Below are positions 52,941 to 63,601 of a stretch of 64,000 bases of DNA, piece by piece. The stretch comes from Adiantum capillus-veneris (taxonomy: Eukaryota; Streptophyta; Polypodiopsida; Polypodiales; Pteridaceae), in the NCBI GenBank assembly GCA_014529385.2, contig CM043963.1, positions 66,818,895-66,882,894 on the forward strand. Reading direction: 5' to 3'. The translations under genes and the position numbers were made by a program. Each line of letters opens with the position of its first letter. Positions within the stretch are counted from its first letter, which is position 1. The notes beneath the pieces were generated by a model. That model searched no databases, had not been told where the DNA came from, and worked only from the letters and a program-made list of their open reading frames with translations.

Positions 52941-53628
52941 AAAGAGAATATATAAAATGCATAATGTAAGATGGAGGAAAAGAAATGGGTTGGTTTTTTG
53001 TGGACAAAAGCATTTTAGAGCCCTGGAGAGGCCTGACAAGTCCCCGAATGAAGATGATTGGTCACAGGCTTTTTTTTTATTGTGAAAAAGGCAAGACAGA
53101 TAGAGAGAGAAAATATTGAGTAAAAAATTACAAGAGAGACTAAAAATGAGCTTGCATTTTGACTCTATTTTTCAATTGAAAAGCTATCCAAGGTCCTTTA
53201 TGTTTTCCAATTTCCCACGTACCATGTGTCCTCATCTTTTTCACTTTGTAAACTTATGAAGAACAATAACTTCCTTTTCCATAGCCTTTGAAGACTACTC
53301 AACCTAGGAAGCAAAATTTCAAGTGGAACTCTTCTCTTGCTTTTACATCGAAACCTCTTTGACAATTGTAGAAATTTTTCATGTGTTTTAAAGACCTCCA
53401 CATCAAGTTGTTTTCCGTGTGACTCACCCCTAATATTAAATGCACACCTAAGCTATAGGATGAAGAGTAGGGCTCTCACAAGAAACTTTGAAAGTGTTTT
53501 CAGTCACCTATGCTAAATAAAGTTAATAATTCTATTTACAAATATACACATTTGGTTTATTTGGGGCTATTCTTATGGTTTTGTGTCATTTCTTCTTCCA
53601 TGATAGTTGGACCAAAAAACAACTATCA
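51497..53628 (-). repeat. Element D 3' LTR, inner part
   Basis: From about 52345 to 53628 it is homologous in direct orientation to 56655-58046 (GGAGGGATTA-AATTTTCA, ACAAAGCTTTGCTTAGG, CCTATGCTAAA, ending AACTATCA). Includes (GA)n at 51681-51709 and a (GT)n(GA)n run at 52862-52937, which is much shorter in the other copy. 51497-52344 has no second copy here. Confidence 0.75.
52862..52937. repeat. (GT)n(GA)n microsatellite
   Basis: About 48 nt of GT followed by about 28 nt of GA, inside the element D LTR. Confidence 0.97.
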
Positions 53629-53635
53629 TTTAGCG

Positions 53636-53666
<31 letters not shown>
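53636..53666 (-). other. Element D polypurine tract: 31-base poly-G (poly-C on plus)
   Basis: 31 consecutive C on the plus strand, 7 bp inside the 3' LTR end, the place of the polypurine tract on the minus-strand element. Confidence 0.75.
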
Positions 53667-53889
53667 TAGTTGATGGTTCATTCATGTACCATCAACTCAC
53701 TTGCACTAGAATGAAAGTTACGTGGGTAATTCTGTAATTCCTCTACCACGCTTCCTTTCCTTCTTGATGCCTCTTTGCCTTCGTAGGTTATGCTCCTATT
53801 TTCACATGATCTCAGTGTGTGAGAAGCACAACAATAGTAGCATACCTCCTTGTTTTCCTTTATTTCCAGATCTCCTGGAAGGATGCGAC

Positions 53890-54860
53890 TTAGATAAGGC
53901 TTGAGTTGATATACTTCCTAGGGTGCTCCTTTCCATCTAGATCTGTCAATTGGTAGTAGCCACCTGTATAAGCTTTTTTCACAATGTAAGGCCCTTCCCA
54001 TCTATTTCCAAACTTATCATCAAACCTATTGTCCAATGTATTGTTGTAATGAAGGACTAGGATTTCCTCTTTAATTTCCTTGTCTTTTAGACCTTTGTCA
54101 AGCTTCTCCTTGAGCTGCAAAGATTTCTTCTTGTAGCACCTATACACCGACTCTCTTTTCCACTCCAGCTCCACAATAATGAGGATCCTATGGATCCACG
54201 CTTCCTTGCCCTTCTGTACATGTTGGCCTGTAAACTTTATAGTAGGAATGTGAAGTTCAATTGGTTGCAAAGCTTCTTGTCCATACACTAAGTGGAATGG
54301 AGTGAACTGTGTAGAATCTTTGTAAGTTGTCCTAAATGCTCGTAATTCCCCATCTAAGAAACCATCCCATAGCTTCTGCTTACTCTTTACCATCTATTTG
54401 ATGATTACTACAATGATCCCATTAGCCTTCTCTACAAAACCATTTGACTGGGAATAATAGGGTGTAATGTGTCTATGGTGAATTTTAAGCTCATCACACA
54501 CTTTTTTTAGTAAGCCCTTTTTGAAACCTGGACCATTACCAGAGACAAATTCAAGAGGTGTGCCAAACCTGCAACAAGTTTGGGTGTAGACAAAGCTACT
54601 CACTGTCTTTTCATTTACTCGTGCTACAAGTTGTGTTTCTACCCATCTTGTCATGTAATCAATAGAACAAGGATATAGAATTTACAACTTGATTTTCTCG
54701 GCAATGGACCCATAGCATCAATTCCCTACTTTTCAAAAGGACCATACGCAATGACTGGTTATCGAGGTCCATATAGTAACCCTTTGTTGCCATTGATTTG
54801 TCAATAATGGCAACTTCTACGCCAATGTTGGACATCCACATGCATACTTGGCCAAACATA
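53890..54860 (-). pseudogene. Element D integrase
   Basis: Three consecutive frames. 54394-54654: TRWVETQLVARVNEKTVSSFV, FGTPLEFVSGNGPGFKK (second Asp read as Asn), HITPYYSQSNGFVEKANG (Glu). 53890-54393: LWDGFLDGELRAFRTTYKDS, TPFHLVYGQEALQPIE, then the C-terminal domain NRWEGPYIVKKAYTGGYYQLTDLDG ending at 53890. 54659-54859 is a damaged stretch upstream. The missing catalytic Asp and stops make it inactive. Confidence 0.85.
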
Positions 54861-55052
54861 CCCGACTAACAAGATTTTTCTTATTGTTAGCTCATGCAAA
54901 AATTGACCCCCACAAGCTTCTTCATGCAGCCCTCTCAAGATTTCAGGAATTTCAGTAGTGCATGTCACTCGTCTACAAACAAGATCCTTACCCTTTTGAT
55001 ATAAATCTCCCTCTATACAAAGAAATGAGCTTGCCTTCTTGATGAGCCTCCT

Positions 55053-55640
55053 TCATTGTGCCATTGTGAAATCTTTAGGATATTCTCCCATGAAGATGTA
55101 GTTAACAATTGGTGTTAAAGACTCCATGCCTACGTATTGTGATCCCTTTATTGTTGCAGCTGCAATGATAAGCTGCACTTCATTTTGGCATGAGATTGCT
55201 TGTTGAGCTAGTAAGTCTGCATTGTGATTTTCTTTTCTAGGGATGTAATAGAGTTGCACTTCTTCAAAATTTGCAAATGGTAGAAACTTTGGATCTAAGT
55301 TTTTCATTCTTACAAGCCCAAATACCAAGAGCTTGTTTCACAATTAACAAAGCATCACTTGTCACCATAAGTCATTGTATCTTTTTGGTTAAGCACATCT
55401 TCAACCCACTGAGTAGAACATCATACTCGGTTCATTACTGCTTGTCAATCCTTCTAAAACCACTTCTCCTTATTTCCCCCCCCTTTTTACCTGTGTCTCT
55501 TTGAAAAGCACCATCAAAGAATAGAGTGTATGAATTTGAGATAACTTTGGGTGGTTTTGGAGAAATTGAATTAAAACTAGGCACGTTGATGATTATCTCA
55601 TGCACTCGATAGGTAGGAATGTCTACCAACTAGGCTCTCA
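55053..55640 (-). pseudogene. Element D second (archaeal-type) RNase H
   Basis: Start YTLFFDGAFQRDTGKKGGEI at about 55540 and end VQLYYIPRKENHNADLLAQQA at about 55200 are hallmarks of the extra RNase H found between RNase H and integrase in the Tat clade. The middle is broken by stops. It supports the Tat assignment and, by contrast, shows that element B lacks this domain. Confidence 0.82.
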
Positions 55641-55789
55641 CACTGTCTTCTACCTTGAATGTGTATTCATATCCTTGTAATTCCATCAACCATTTTGTAA
55701 TCCTTGGGCCTAGTGTCATCTGTGATGACACCCAAGGCAACAAGTTCTCTGTAGTAAGGATGACAAATTGTTAAGCCAAAAGATAAGAT

Positions 55790-56653
55790 CTAAATTTTCT
55801 TACCTGCAAAAATCAGTGCAAGCATCATTAGTTCGGCATCATTATAACCTTTCTCATTGGAGTTTGTAACCCTACTAGAAAAGTACACTAGCCTCATTCT
55901 ACTACTATGTGGATCTTGGTGTAGGAGAATGGATCTTATTGTTTCCATTCCCACACATGGATTTACGAAGAAGGAAAAATCCCAACATGGTGGCATCAAT
56001 GTTGGGAGCTCAGAAAACACCAACTTTATGCCCTTGAAATAATCCTCTAAATAATTCCACCATGAGAACTCTACTCGTTGTGTTACCTTTTGAAGTGGTA
56101 GCAATAACTCATAAGCTAAATGAATGAACCTTGCCATATACTTCACCTTGTGAATATATGATGTAGCCTCCTTGATGCTTCTAGGTGATGGTATTTCCAT
56201 GAGATCTTTAGTCTTGGATGGATCCACTTCAATTACTCTTTGTGATATCTCGTGTCCAAACAAAATGACTTTGTCTTCCCCAGTGTGGCTCTTGTCTGGG
56301 TTGAACTACCCCCTAGATTATCTAGGCATTGCAATCCTTCTTCTACCTTTTGCACATGCAGAAATTTTGAGTTATAGATACAAAAGTCATCAATAAACAC
56401 CCTTATTGACTTCCCAAAAAAATATTGAAACACAAAATTCATGAACCGTTGGAAGGTGGTTGGTGCATTAGTTAGGTAAAAAGGCATGAATCAAAATGCA
56501 AAACATCACCATGGTGTGATTAATGTTGTTATCTTTTGATCTTCCTCTACAATGCGTATTTGAAAGTAGCGTGACTAGCCATCACAAGCAGTGTACTTTT
56601 CATGCCCTACTACTTTGTTTAGAATTGCATCTGGGAAGGGAAGAGGGAACTGA
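55790..56653 (-). pseudogene. Element D reverse transcriptase (end) and RNase H
   Basis: RT begins abruptly at FPLPFPDAILNKVVGHEKY (56653), keeps MPFYLTNAPTTFQRFMNFVF and catalytic VFIDDFCIYN, then continues in a second frame with FGHEISQRVIEVDPSKTKDLMEIPSPRS, FSWWNYLEDYFKGIK and the RNase H motifs FFVNPCVGMETIRSILLHQD (Asp changed) and YFSSRVTNSNEKGYNDAELMMLAL. The first half of RT is gone at the deletion junction. Confidence 0.87.
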
Positions 56654-56654
56654 T

Positions 56655-58046
56655 GAGCAGACCTCTTTTATGAGTTTTTGGAGGGATTATAATTTTCAAG
56701 ATCACTTTTAATTACAAGTAACAAAGCTTTGCTTAGGCGTAATCTAATGTAGGTGAAAAAGATAGGTGGTAGGGCTAGATTTAAGGTTAGTAGGTTAGTA
56801 AGAGTTGAAATTAGAGTTAGTGTTAGTATGGGTTTATACAATAGATAAGATAAGGGAGAATTTACAAATGGTGAAATTGGTGAGATGAGAAAGTAGCCAG
56901 ATATGGAAGATTCTCCATGGTGTTGTTAAATTGCCACAACCATTTTTACGTGTAGAGTATTTGATTCCACTAGATGGATTCCAGTAAATTTTTTCGCTTT
57001 GTGTCGATAAAACTCATAGGAAATTATAATTATGGAGATAGAACATGAAACAGAGCAAGAAGAAAATAGGTGGTATATACTAGAAAAGAAATGGTAAAGG
57101 TAGATATACACATAGAAACCATAACCAAGACTGTGAAGCTTCCTCTTCATTCTAGTGAAATCGGAATGTGTAAGTGTGTGTGTGTGTGTAAGGAAAAGAT
57201 AATGTATAAAATGCATAATGTAAAATGAAAGAAAAAGACATGGACTGTTTTTTAATGGATAAAAGCAATTTAGAGTCCTAGAAAGGCCCGAACAAGTTCC
57301 CATATCAAGATGATTGTTCACAGGGTTGTTTTTGATTGTGAAAAAGAAAAGAGAGAAAGTATTGATACTAAAACATTAGGAGAGAGACTAAAAAAGGAGC
57401 TTGCATTTTGACAGCAAGTGATGACTCTATTTTTCAATTGAAAAATTGTCCAAGTCCTTTATGTTTCCCAATTTCCCACGTACCATGTTTCCCCATCTTT
57501 TCCACTTTGTATAGAAACCTATGAAGAGCGATAGTGGCACTTCCTTTTCCATAGACTTTGAAGACTACTCAACCTAGGAAGAAAATTTCAAGTGGAACTC
57601 TTCTCTTGCTTCTACATTGAAACCTCTTTGAAAATTGTAGAAATTTGTCATGTGTCTTGAATACCTCCACATCAATTTGTTTCCTATGTGAAGTAATTCA
57701 CCAAATTTATCTATTATTTTATAAAGATATCCATAAGTGTTGGTAAAAGAGGAAATATATAAAGTAGCATAACTAAGCATAGATGAAAGACTTGTTTATT
57801 TATGAAGATATCACCAAAGCAAGATTTATATATAGAAAAATCACCCCTAATATTAATCACGCACCTAATGGTAAAGGATGAAGAATAGGGTTCCCACGAG
57901 AAACTTTGAAAGTGTTTTTGATCACCTATGCTAAAAACAGTTAATAATGCTATTTACATATATACACATTTGGTTTATTTAGGGCTATGCTTATGGTTTT
58001 GTGTTGTTTCTTCTTCCATGATAGCTGGACCAAAAAACATCTATCA
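56655..58046 (-). repeat. Element D 5' LTR, truncated
   Basis: Direct-orientation match to 52345-53628, ending CTATCA at 58046 followed by element C sequence. Its inner (U5) end and the primer site are lost at the junction with RT. Confidence 0.8.
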
Positions 58047-58828
58047 ACATAATGGAACAATTGTAAGATATTTTATCATCTTGTTGGAGTTTGATTTTAC
58101 TATAGTAGTCAAAACGGGCACCACACATCAACGAGGAGATCACCTTTCCAGGATCACTTCATGAGAACCTCCCAAATAAGTTGATTATGATTTGTCACAT
58201 TTTTATTTGTTCTTCATTGAAATGATTCCAAGATTATCAAAAGATATTGAACTCTCTCTATTGACAACAACTCAATTAGATTCACGGATCACACTTTCGA
58301 TCATACCACAATTGATCCAACAATTATCTATGTCTCAATTGTTCACTGGAAGACTGTATTACAAAAACAAGGATGGGATTCTACTTCTATGCAGAAGCCC
58401 CAAATAACAAGCTAACTACTTAGATCAAGATCATAGAATTGTAGTGGCAATTCATTTTGTAGAACACCAAATTTTTTGTCAACTAACATGGTTAGGAGTT
58501 TAATGGCCAAATATGACAACAGATATCCATGCCTACCTGTGTGAAGATATGTTTCGAGTGTAAATAAAAAGAAACCATTATACATATTATTTTGTTCTAG
58601 ACTTTTGTTACGCCTAAGTGGAGTAGATATCTGGTGGAGTACTTGACAAATAGAAAATTTCCAAAAGACACAAGCAAACAAAGATAGAGAGCAATAGAAA
58701 CTAAAGAAACCAATTATACAGTGATCTCCCAACAGCTCTATAGACGAGGGAGAAACCAATAGCTTAGGTTGTGTTCCAATGAAGATGAGTGCATTCCTCT
58801 TTTGAAACAAGTACATTGTCAGGGGATT
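58047..58828 (+). pseudogene. Element C, right part: RNase H end and doubled zinc-module region
   Basis: Resumes with NGTIVRYFIILLEFDFTIVVKTGTTHQRGDHLSR, matching B at 18110-18210. Then IEMIPRLSKDIELSLLTT, LFTGRLYYKNKDGILLL, a damaged first zinc module with WLGV-stop-WPNMTTDIHAY (about 58490-58545), YLVEYLTNRKFPKDTSKQ (58620-58680) and LYRRGRNQ with KQVHC, the start of the second module. So the doubled arrangement of B exists here too. Cut at 58828 by element F. Confidence 0.85.
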
Positions 58829-59640
58829 TGTGTTCGAACGGTGAGTCGGGAAGGCGTGGGGCCTCTAGCTGTGAAAGGTGTGTGGAAGAGAGTTATAGCA
58901 AACACAATTAATGTAGACAAAGCTTAAAATTGACAACTTGAATACGCTTTTGAAGCTTGATTACCCAAAGCAGACAATTAACAGTACCACTGCTTAAATT
59001 ATTTAAACTCATTACATCACGCTAATTTTCCTTCATTGGCTTGCCAAGCTTGCCTTGATAATATTTCTCTCCTTTGTTCTTCCTGTGCTAATTTAAGATA
59101 GAGAGAGAGAGAGAGAGAGAGATCCCAGGAAAATGATTAATTATGGCTTATGGAAGAGATTACGGCTTGGGTTATGGCTTCTTTGATTAGAGTGGCTATG
59201 GAAGCTTGAATTAGAGTGGGCTACGGAAGCTTGGAAAAGGATTATAATGCCCAAATCTTATGGCTTTCCCTGCTAATACAATAGAGAACAAAAACTTGAA
59301 TATCTCCTAATCGGTGCAGAATTAGCCTCTCTGTGTGAGACGCAAAAATGCTTAAAACGCCCTTTTTCCTCTCCCGGTGCGTCCTAATTTTTACCAAAAG
59401 CCTGTTTTACAAAACATTTACAGACTAAGACATTTTTGGCCTCCCTCATGCAAAGGTGTGAAGTCTCTCTCACACACTTTGCTTTTTACCATTGACCACA
59501 TGTCTTTCTCTACCCAAGTTGCCATGTATGTCCTAAGAGCCTTTCAAGATGTAAAACCTTTTCTTCAAGCAAGAATCTCTACGCTTAGGCCTTCATAACC
59601 ACATAAAATATACACTTCTTGGATTTCCTTACTTGTTCTC
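58829..59640 (-). repeat. 3' LTR of element F (inner end approximate)
   Basis: Starts TGTGTTCGAACGG at the break in element C. Holds a GA run at about 59097-59122 and repeated GGCTATGGAAGCTTG / GGCTACGGAAGCTTG units (59203-59238). No second copy in the window, so the inner end is a guess. Confidence 0.5.
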
Positions 59641-59718
59641 AAGCCCTGGTCACTACTCAATAAATGTGTGAGCTTCAAATAGACTTTTTCTACTTCTCTT
59701 TGCTCTTTTTCCCATCAT

Positions 59719-59875
59719 GGAAGCAGAGCTGTATGACATCCACCCCCTCTGAACCTGCACAGCCTCCGATCTGTGCCAACTGCACTGAATCAGCATGGAA
59801 GGGGAGCTATGCGCCATCCACCCCCTCTGAACTTGCACAACCTCAGATCTATGCCAATTGCACTCAATCAGCATC
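59719..59875. repeat. 78-bp tandem duplication in element F 3' region
   Basis: Two units, each with GAGCTNTG, CATCCACCCCCTCTGAAC, TGCACA-CCTC and GCACTNAATCAGCAT. They differ at about ten positions. The right unit overlaps the pol stop. Confidence 0.85.
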
Positions 59876-61200
59876 ATCAGACACATCGTCCGATGCGTAC
59901 ATAACATTATCCTCTAGAGGTTGATCTGAATCTTCAAGAGCAATCTCACCTTCTTGCTTCTTGAATAGCTTGATCCGTTTTCCTGCAATAGGCACCTTGA
60001 GTACAGTGCCATCAAGTTTGCATTATTGATATGTTGCATTATCAAAAACATGTAGCACCATATATGGTCCAAACCACCTTTTAACCATTTTCTCCATAGC
60101 AGTATATTGATTCTCTAAGCTACTATCATAAACAAATACCCAGCCACCGTCTTTGATAGCATGAGGTCATAGTGTGTGCTTTCCATCAAATGTTGCTTTA
60201 TTCTTCAACCTTGATTCCTTAAGCTTCTCTTTAGCCTGTTCAATATCTTCTTGACGCCTCTCGAGTTGGCTAATATGTAGAGCAAGAAAATATTTTGTAG
60301 ACATACCCTCTTCCCATGGCATTATGGTCCAAGTCATAACCACTTCCTCTATAGGCATAATAAATGTTTTCCCGTACATCAGCTCAAATGGCATGAAACT
60401 TGTAACAAAACTGTGTGTAGTGCGATCAGCCCACAAAGAAATGGTAAAAGCTTAGGGCAATCACCAATATGCCCTTGACACGCCTTCGCTAAAGCTTTAA
60501 CAATAGGTGGATGTCCTCTTTCACTTTTCCCATTACCTTCTGGATTGTATGCTGTAGTGAGAGCCATCTTAATGCCCATACGAACAAAAACTTGTCGAGC
60601 TTCATCTACATCCAGCTCTCCTCTATCAGCTGTAATTCTGCCAACATATCCATACTACCTGGAAATAACATCCTCAAGCAAGAACTTACATATAGGACTG
60701 GTAGCTTTGGTATGCAAAGCTTTGCCTTCAACCTGGTTATTAAGATCTTCTCTGGCAAGAACAATATACCTCATTTTCCACACTCCTACTGGCATTGTAA
60801 TAAGGTCCACCACCCACTTGTAGTGCATAGCAAGTGGATAGGTGGGATGTAATCCATCTCTATGTCACACATTAGAATATTGTTGGCATATATAGCATGT
60901 TTCCACAAATTGAGCCACATCTTTATACATACCTTTCCACCAGTACTAGTCTTTAATCTTGACAAAAGTTGCCCAGACTCCTCTGTGTCCAGCCCATAAA
61001 CTTGCATGAAATTCTTTGATAGCCTGCTGTTGAGTTTCTTTATCACAAACAACCCGTTGCGGTACCCCTCTTGGGGGCTTTGGTTGCTTCCATAAATGTC
61101 CATCCTTCAGAAAATAGCTATAGGCCTTCTTCCTGATTCTCTTGTAATCTTGGTCACTCCATCCTTCTTGTCTAGTGAGTGCTAAGGTAGCGGCCAATCA
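59868..61200 (-). pseudogene. Element F integrase with zinc module
   Basis: H2C2 at about 61050-60890 (FHASLWAGHRGVWATF, then a CYICQQ-type CX2C in another frame). Core: WVVDLITMPVG (Asp 1), ITADRGELDVDEARQVF (Asp 2), TAYNPEGNGKSERGHPPIVKAL (Glu): all three acidic residues remain. Tail: LMYGKTFIMPIEEVVMTW, LERRQEDIEQAKEKLKESR, then WVFVYDSSLENQ and VPIAGKRIKLFKKQEGE, ending at TGA 59868-59870. Several stops (for example before YGYVG near 60655) and frameshifts are present. Confidence 0.85.
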
Positions 61201-61362
61201 TAAGCCACTCTCCTGTATAGTATTCTTCAAAGAATACCTCAAAATTAACATGAGCAATATTACCACAATTTGCATGTAGATCAGGAGATGTATAGAGCTT
61301 CAATCCAACAGCATCACTTGTGGTCAGCATCTCTTCTTCATCTCCAAACCTAGCTCCACAGA

Positions 61363-62120
61363 GGATTCACCATGGAAAACTTACTGCACCAAGTAAGTGC
61401 AAAGAAGGGGGGGGTTTTACAAGTGTCATTAGCGTATAAGTTAGGGACAGGCCCCAAATAATTTATCTCCCAAGCCTAAAAATAAGGGAGGGGGTATCAT
61501 ATTTGGGGGGGGAGGGGGGGATTGGAAGAAGTGAAAAAGGGGAATATGAGAGGAACTTTTTGTGTTTCAAAATCATGGCTTCCTAAAAGAGTCTGCCCTC
61601 AAACTTGTGAGTCAATAGCTAAAACGATACATGCAAGAACTAACATTTCTTTGTATCAATTGCTTGTTTTGTGATTATAGCTCAATTTTTTGTGGGATGA
61701 AAGCTATAAAGAGTTTGTATAGATGCAAATCTACATGGAGAACCTAACACAACTTTATAATCATGTTTTTGGAGTAATTTAGATGGGTCAATATTGGACG
61801 AGTAGCTAGAGTGCAGGCTGAATGGGAACATAGTTTGAAAGTCAAACTAAGACACATTGAGGCTACATCTAGTTAGTAATCAAAGTGGTTCCTTAGTACG
61901 CTGCCAGTCACTATGCTACACGCTCTTTGACTAGTTTCACTCAGTTATATCATGTGAGATCTAGATTTCATATGTAAGAAGGGGCATGACAGTTTTTTGC
62001 ATTGACATATATATAAACATAGAAAGGGGGGTCATTTTCCGTAATATGAGTTGTATATAGGGGTTTTATCAAACTTGTCTGCTCACACGTGGCTTCCTTT
62101 TTTGTGTATAGAGTGAATCC
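61363..62120. mobile_element. 0.76-kb insertion in element F pol
   Basis: Element F protein is readable up to the RNase H end (HIAGRDNP, about 62140) and again from ARFGDEEEMLTTSDA (about 61350), but not between. The interval starts GGATTCAC and ends GTGAATCC, an 8-bp inverted pair. It is non-coding, with G runs near 61410 and 61510. It could be a small non-autonomous DNA element; too little is seen to classify it. Confidence 0.45.
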
Positions 62121-62680
62121 CCCGAGCCTAACTCTTCATAACATACAACAGGATTATCTCTCCCTGCAATATGATAAAATTCAGGGTTAAGAGACTTAAT
62201 ATAGGCTATCCATCATAGCATAGCAATATCTGGAGTAGAGCAATTTGCAATCATCCCTATCAGTGGCAAGCAATCTGTTTCCACCATGACTGAAGCTCCA
62301 ATAAAATATTCTTTATCAGACCTTAGAGCAATAGCAACGCCCCAAAGTTCTCTCTTAACCTGTGGATAACCTCATTAACGAGCATTGAGCACCTTGATTC
62401 CAAATTGAACTGCATACTTATGTCCTTCTACATCATCTTGACCTATAGCCCATCCAATACCTATTGGGCTAGTGTTAACTATTAAAATAACTGGCCTTCC
62501 ACATTTGTATCGACTTTCCTTGAGGTTGGAGCCTCGAGAAGCATCTTCTTTAATTTCCCGATAGCTTGTGTGTGAACTCCTTCCCAAAAAAACCTTCTTC
62601 CTTTCCTTAGCAATTGATATAGCACCTCTGCAACATGAGCAAAGTGTGGCAACCATGTAAGGTAGAACACACACACACAC
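62121..62680 (-). pseudogene. Element F RNase H
   Basis: Motifs in order: PVILIVNTSPIGIGWAIGQDD (active-site Asp read as Asn), YAVQFGIKVLNAR, QVKRELWGVAIALR (Glu), MVETDCLPLIGMI (Asp) and AYIKSLNPEFYHIAGRDN. One stop interrupts at MLxWIAY. Joined upstream to the RT connection region (HFAHVAEVLYQLLRKGRRFFWEG). Confidence 0.85.
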
Positions 62681-63601
62681 CTAGAAATTGACGAACTTCA
62701 GTAACCAAAGAGCATGTTTCCTTCATCTTTTGGATAGCTTGAACTTTAGTTGGACTTGGCCTTCTACCGTAGGACTACACATATGCCCCACACCTAAGGC
62801 TTCCTTAGCACCAAAAGTTGATTTTTGACCTGAAAGTGTTAACTTCTTCAAGCCTGGATAAAATAGCATCACAATCAGCAATATGTTGAGCAACAAACCG
62901 TCGACACCCCCTCTGATCTTTTACCTCATCATTGGATCCTTCTTCACATCCTTTAATTGGTAGATCATCAATGGACAGCATAGTAACATGAGATATAAAG
63001 CCCTCAATACCTTATTCATGCCGTTCATCATATGAGCTACCAAATTAGTAGCACCCTGTGGTAGAGTGCACATCCTTACCAAACCAAGAGGAGTACGCAT
63101 TGTAGTAAGATCCCTGCTCTCCAAAGCTAACTAGAATTGATCGTATCCAGAATAAAGATCACCTATGGAGTAAATAGATCTACCTCCAAAGGCCTCAACA
63201 AATTCATCCATGATTAGGCCAGTACCCACATTGTGGATTGTTACCTTGCTAACCGGCTGCATGTCCTGTATGAACCTTAAAGTACCATTTTTCTTTGGAA
63301 CAATGAACCATCAATTGGAGTACGGCGCACATGATGGCTCCAAAATTCCCATTTGTATTTTCTCATTAAGTAAACTGATAAGCTTTGGCAAGTGAGCTTT
63401 AGAAACTGGAATGGGACGTAAGCTCCATGGCATGTGAGGAAAAATGAGTATAACCATAAGTGAAACAACACTTGGATCCACACACCCAATCTCACTTGGC
63501 TCAAAAGCAAAAGCTTTACCGTGTTTTTTGAGCATACCTTGAAAACACTTGATTTCCTCTTCATTGAGAAAACCATCTTCTCCAACCTTCAACTGCTGCA
63601 A
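62681..63601 (-). pseudogene. Element F reverse transcriptase
   Basis: Starts with the N-terminal RT region EEIKCFQGMLKKHGKAFAF and IPVSKAHLPKLISLLNEKIQMGILEPSCAPYSN. Then WFIVPKKNGTLRFIQDMQPVSK, YSIGDLYSGYDQF followed by a stop, SRDLTTMRTPLGLVRMCTLPQGATN and catalytic TMLSIDDLPIKGCEEG (about 62950). Two or more frameshifts, one near an (AC) run at about 62670-62680. Confidence 0.85.

Larger units (their letters stand above)
43482..58046 (-). mobile_element. Element D: Tat-clade Ty3/gypsy element, minus strand, internally deleted
   Basis: Inserted in the RNase H region of element C. The flanks of C read ACAT at 43478-43481 and ACATA at 58047-58051, an imperfect duplication. Left to right: 3' LTR (43482-44003 and 51497-53628, split by copia 2), poly-C tract (poly-G on the element strand), integrase, second RNase H, RNase H and RT, then a truncated 5' LTR. 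Gag, protease, the start of RT, primer site and the inner part of the 5' LTR are missing, replaced by a direct junction near 56653. Confidence 0.8.

Noticed and set aside
52645-53039. Frames with long Ser-Leu and Thr-His runs
   Set aside because: Translation of GA and GT microsatellites in the element D LTR.
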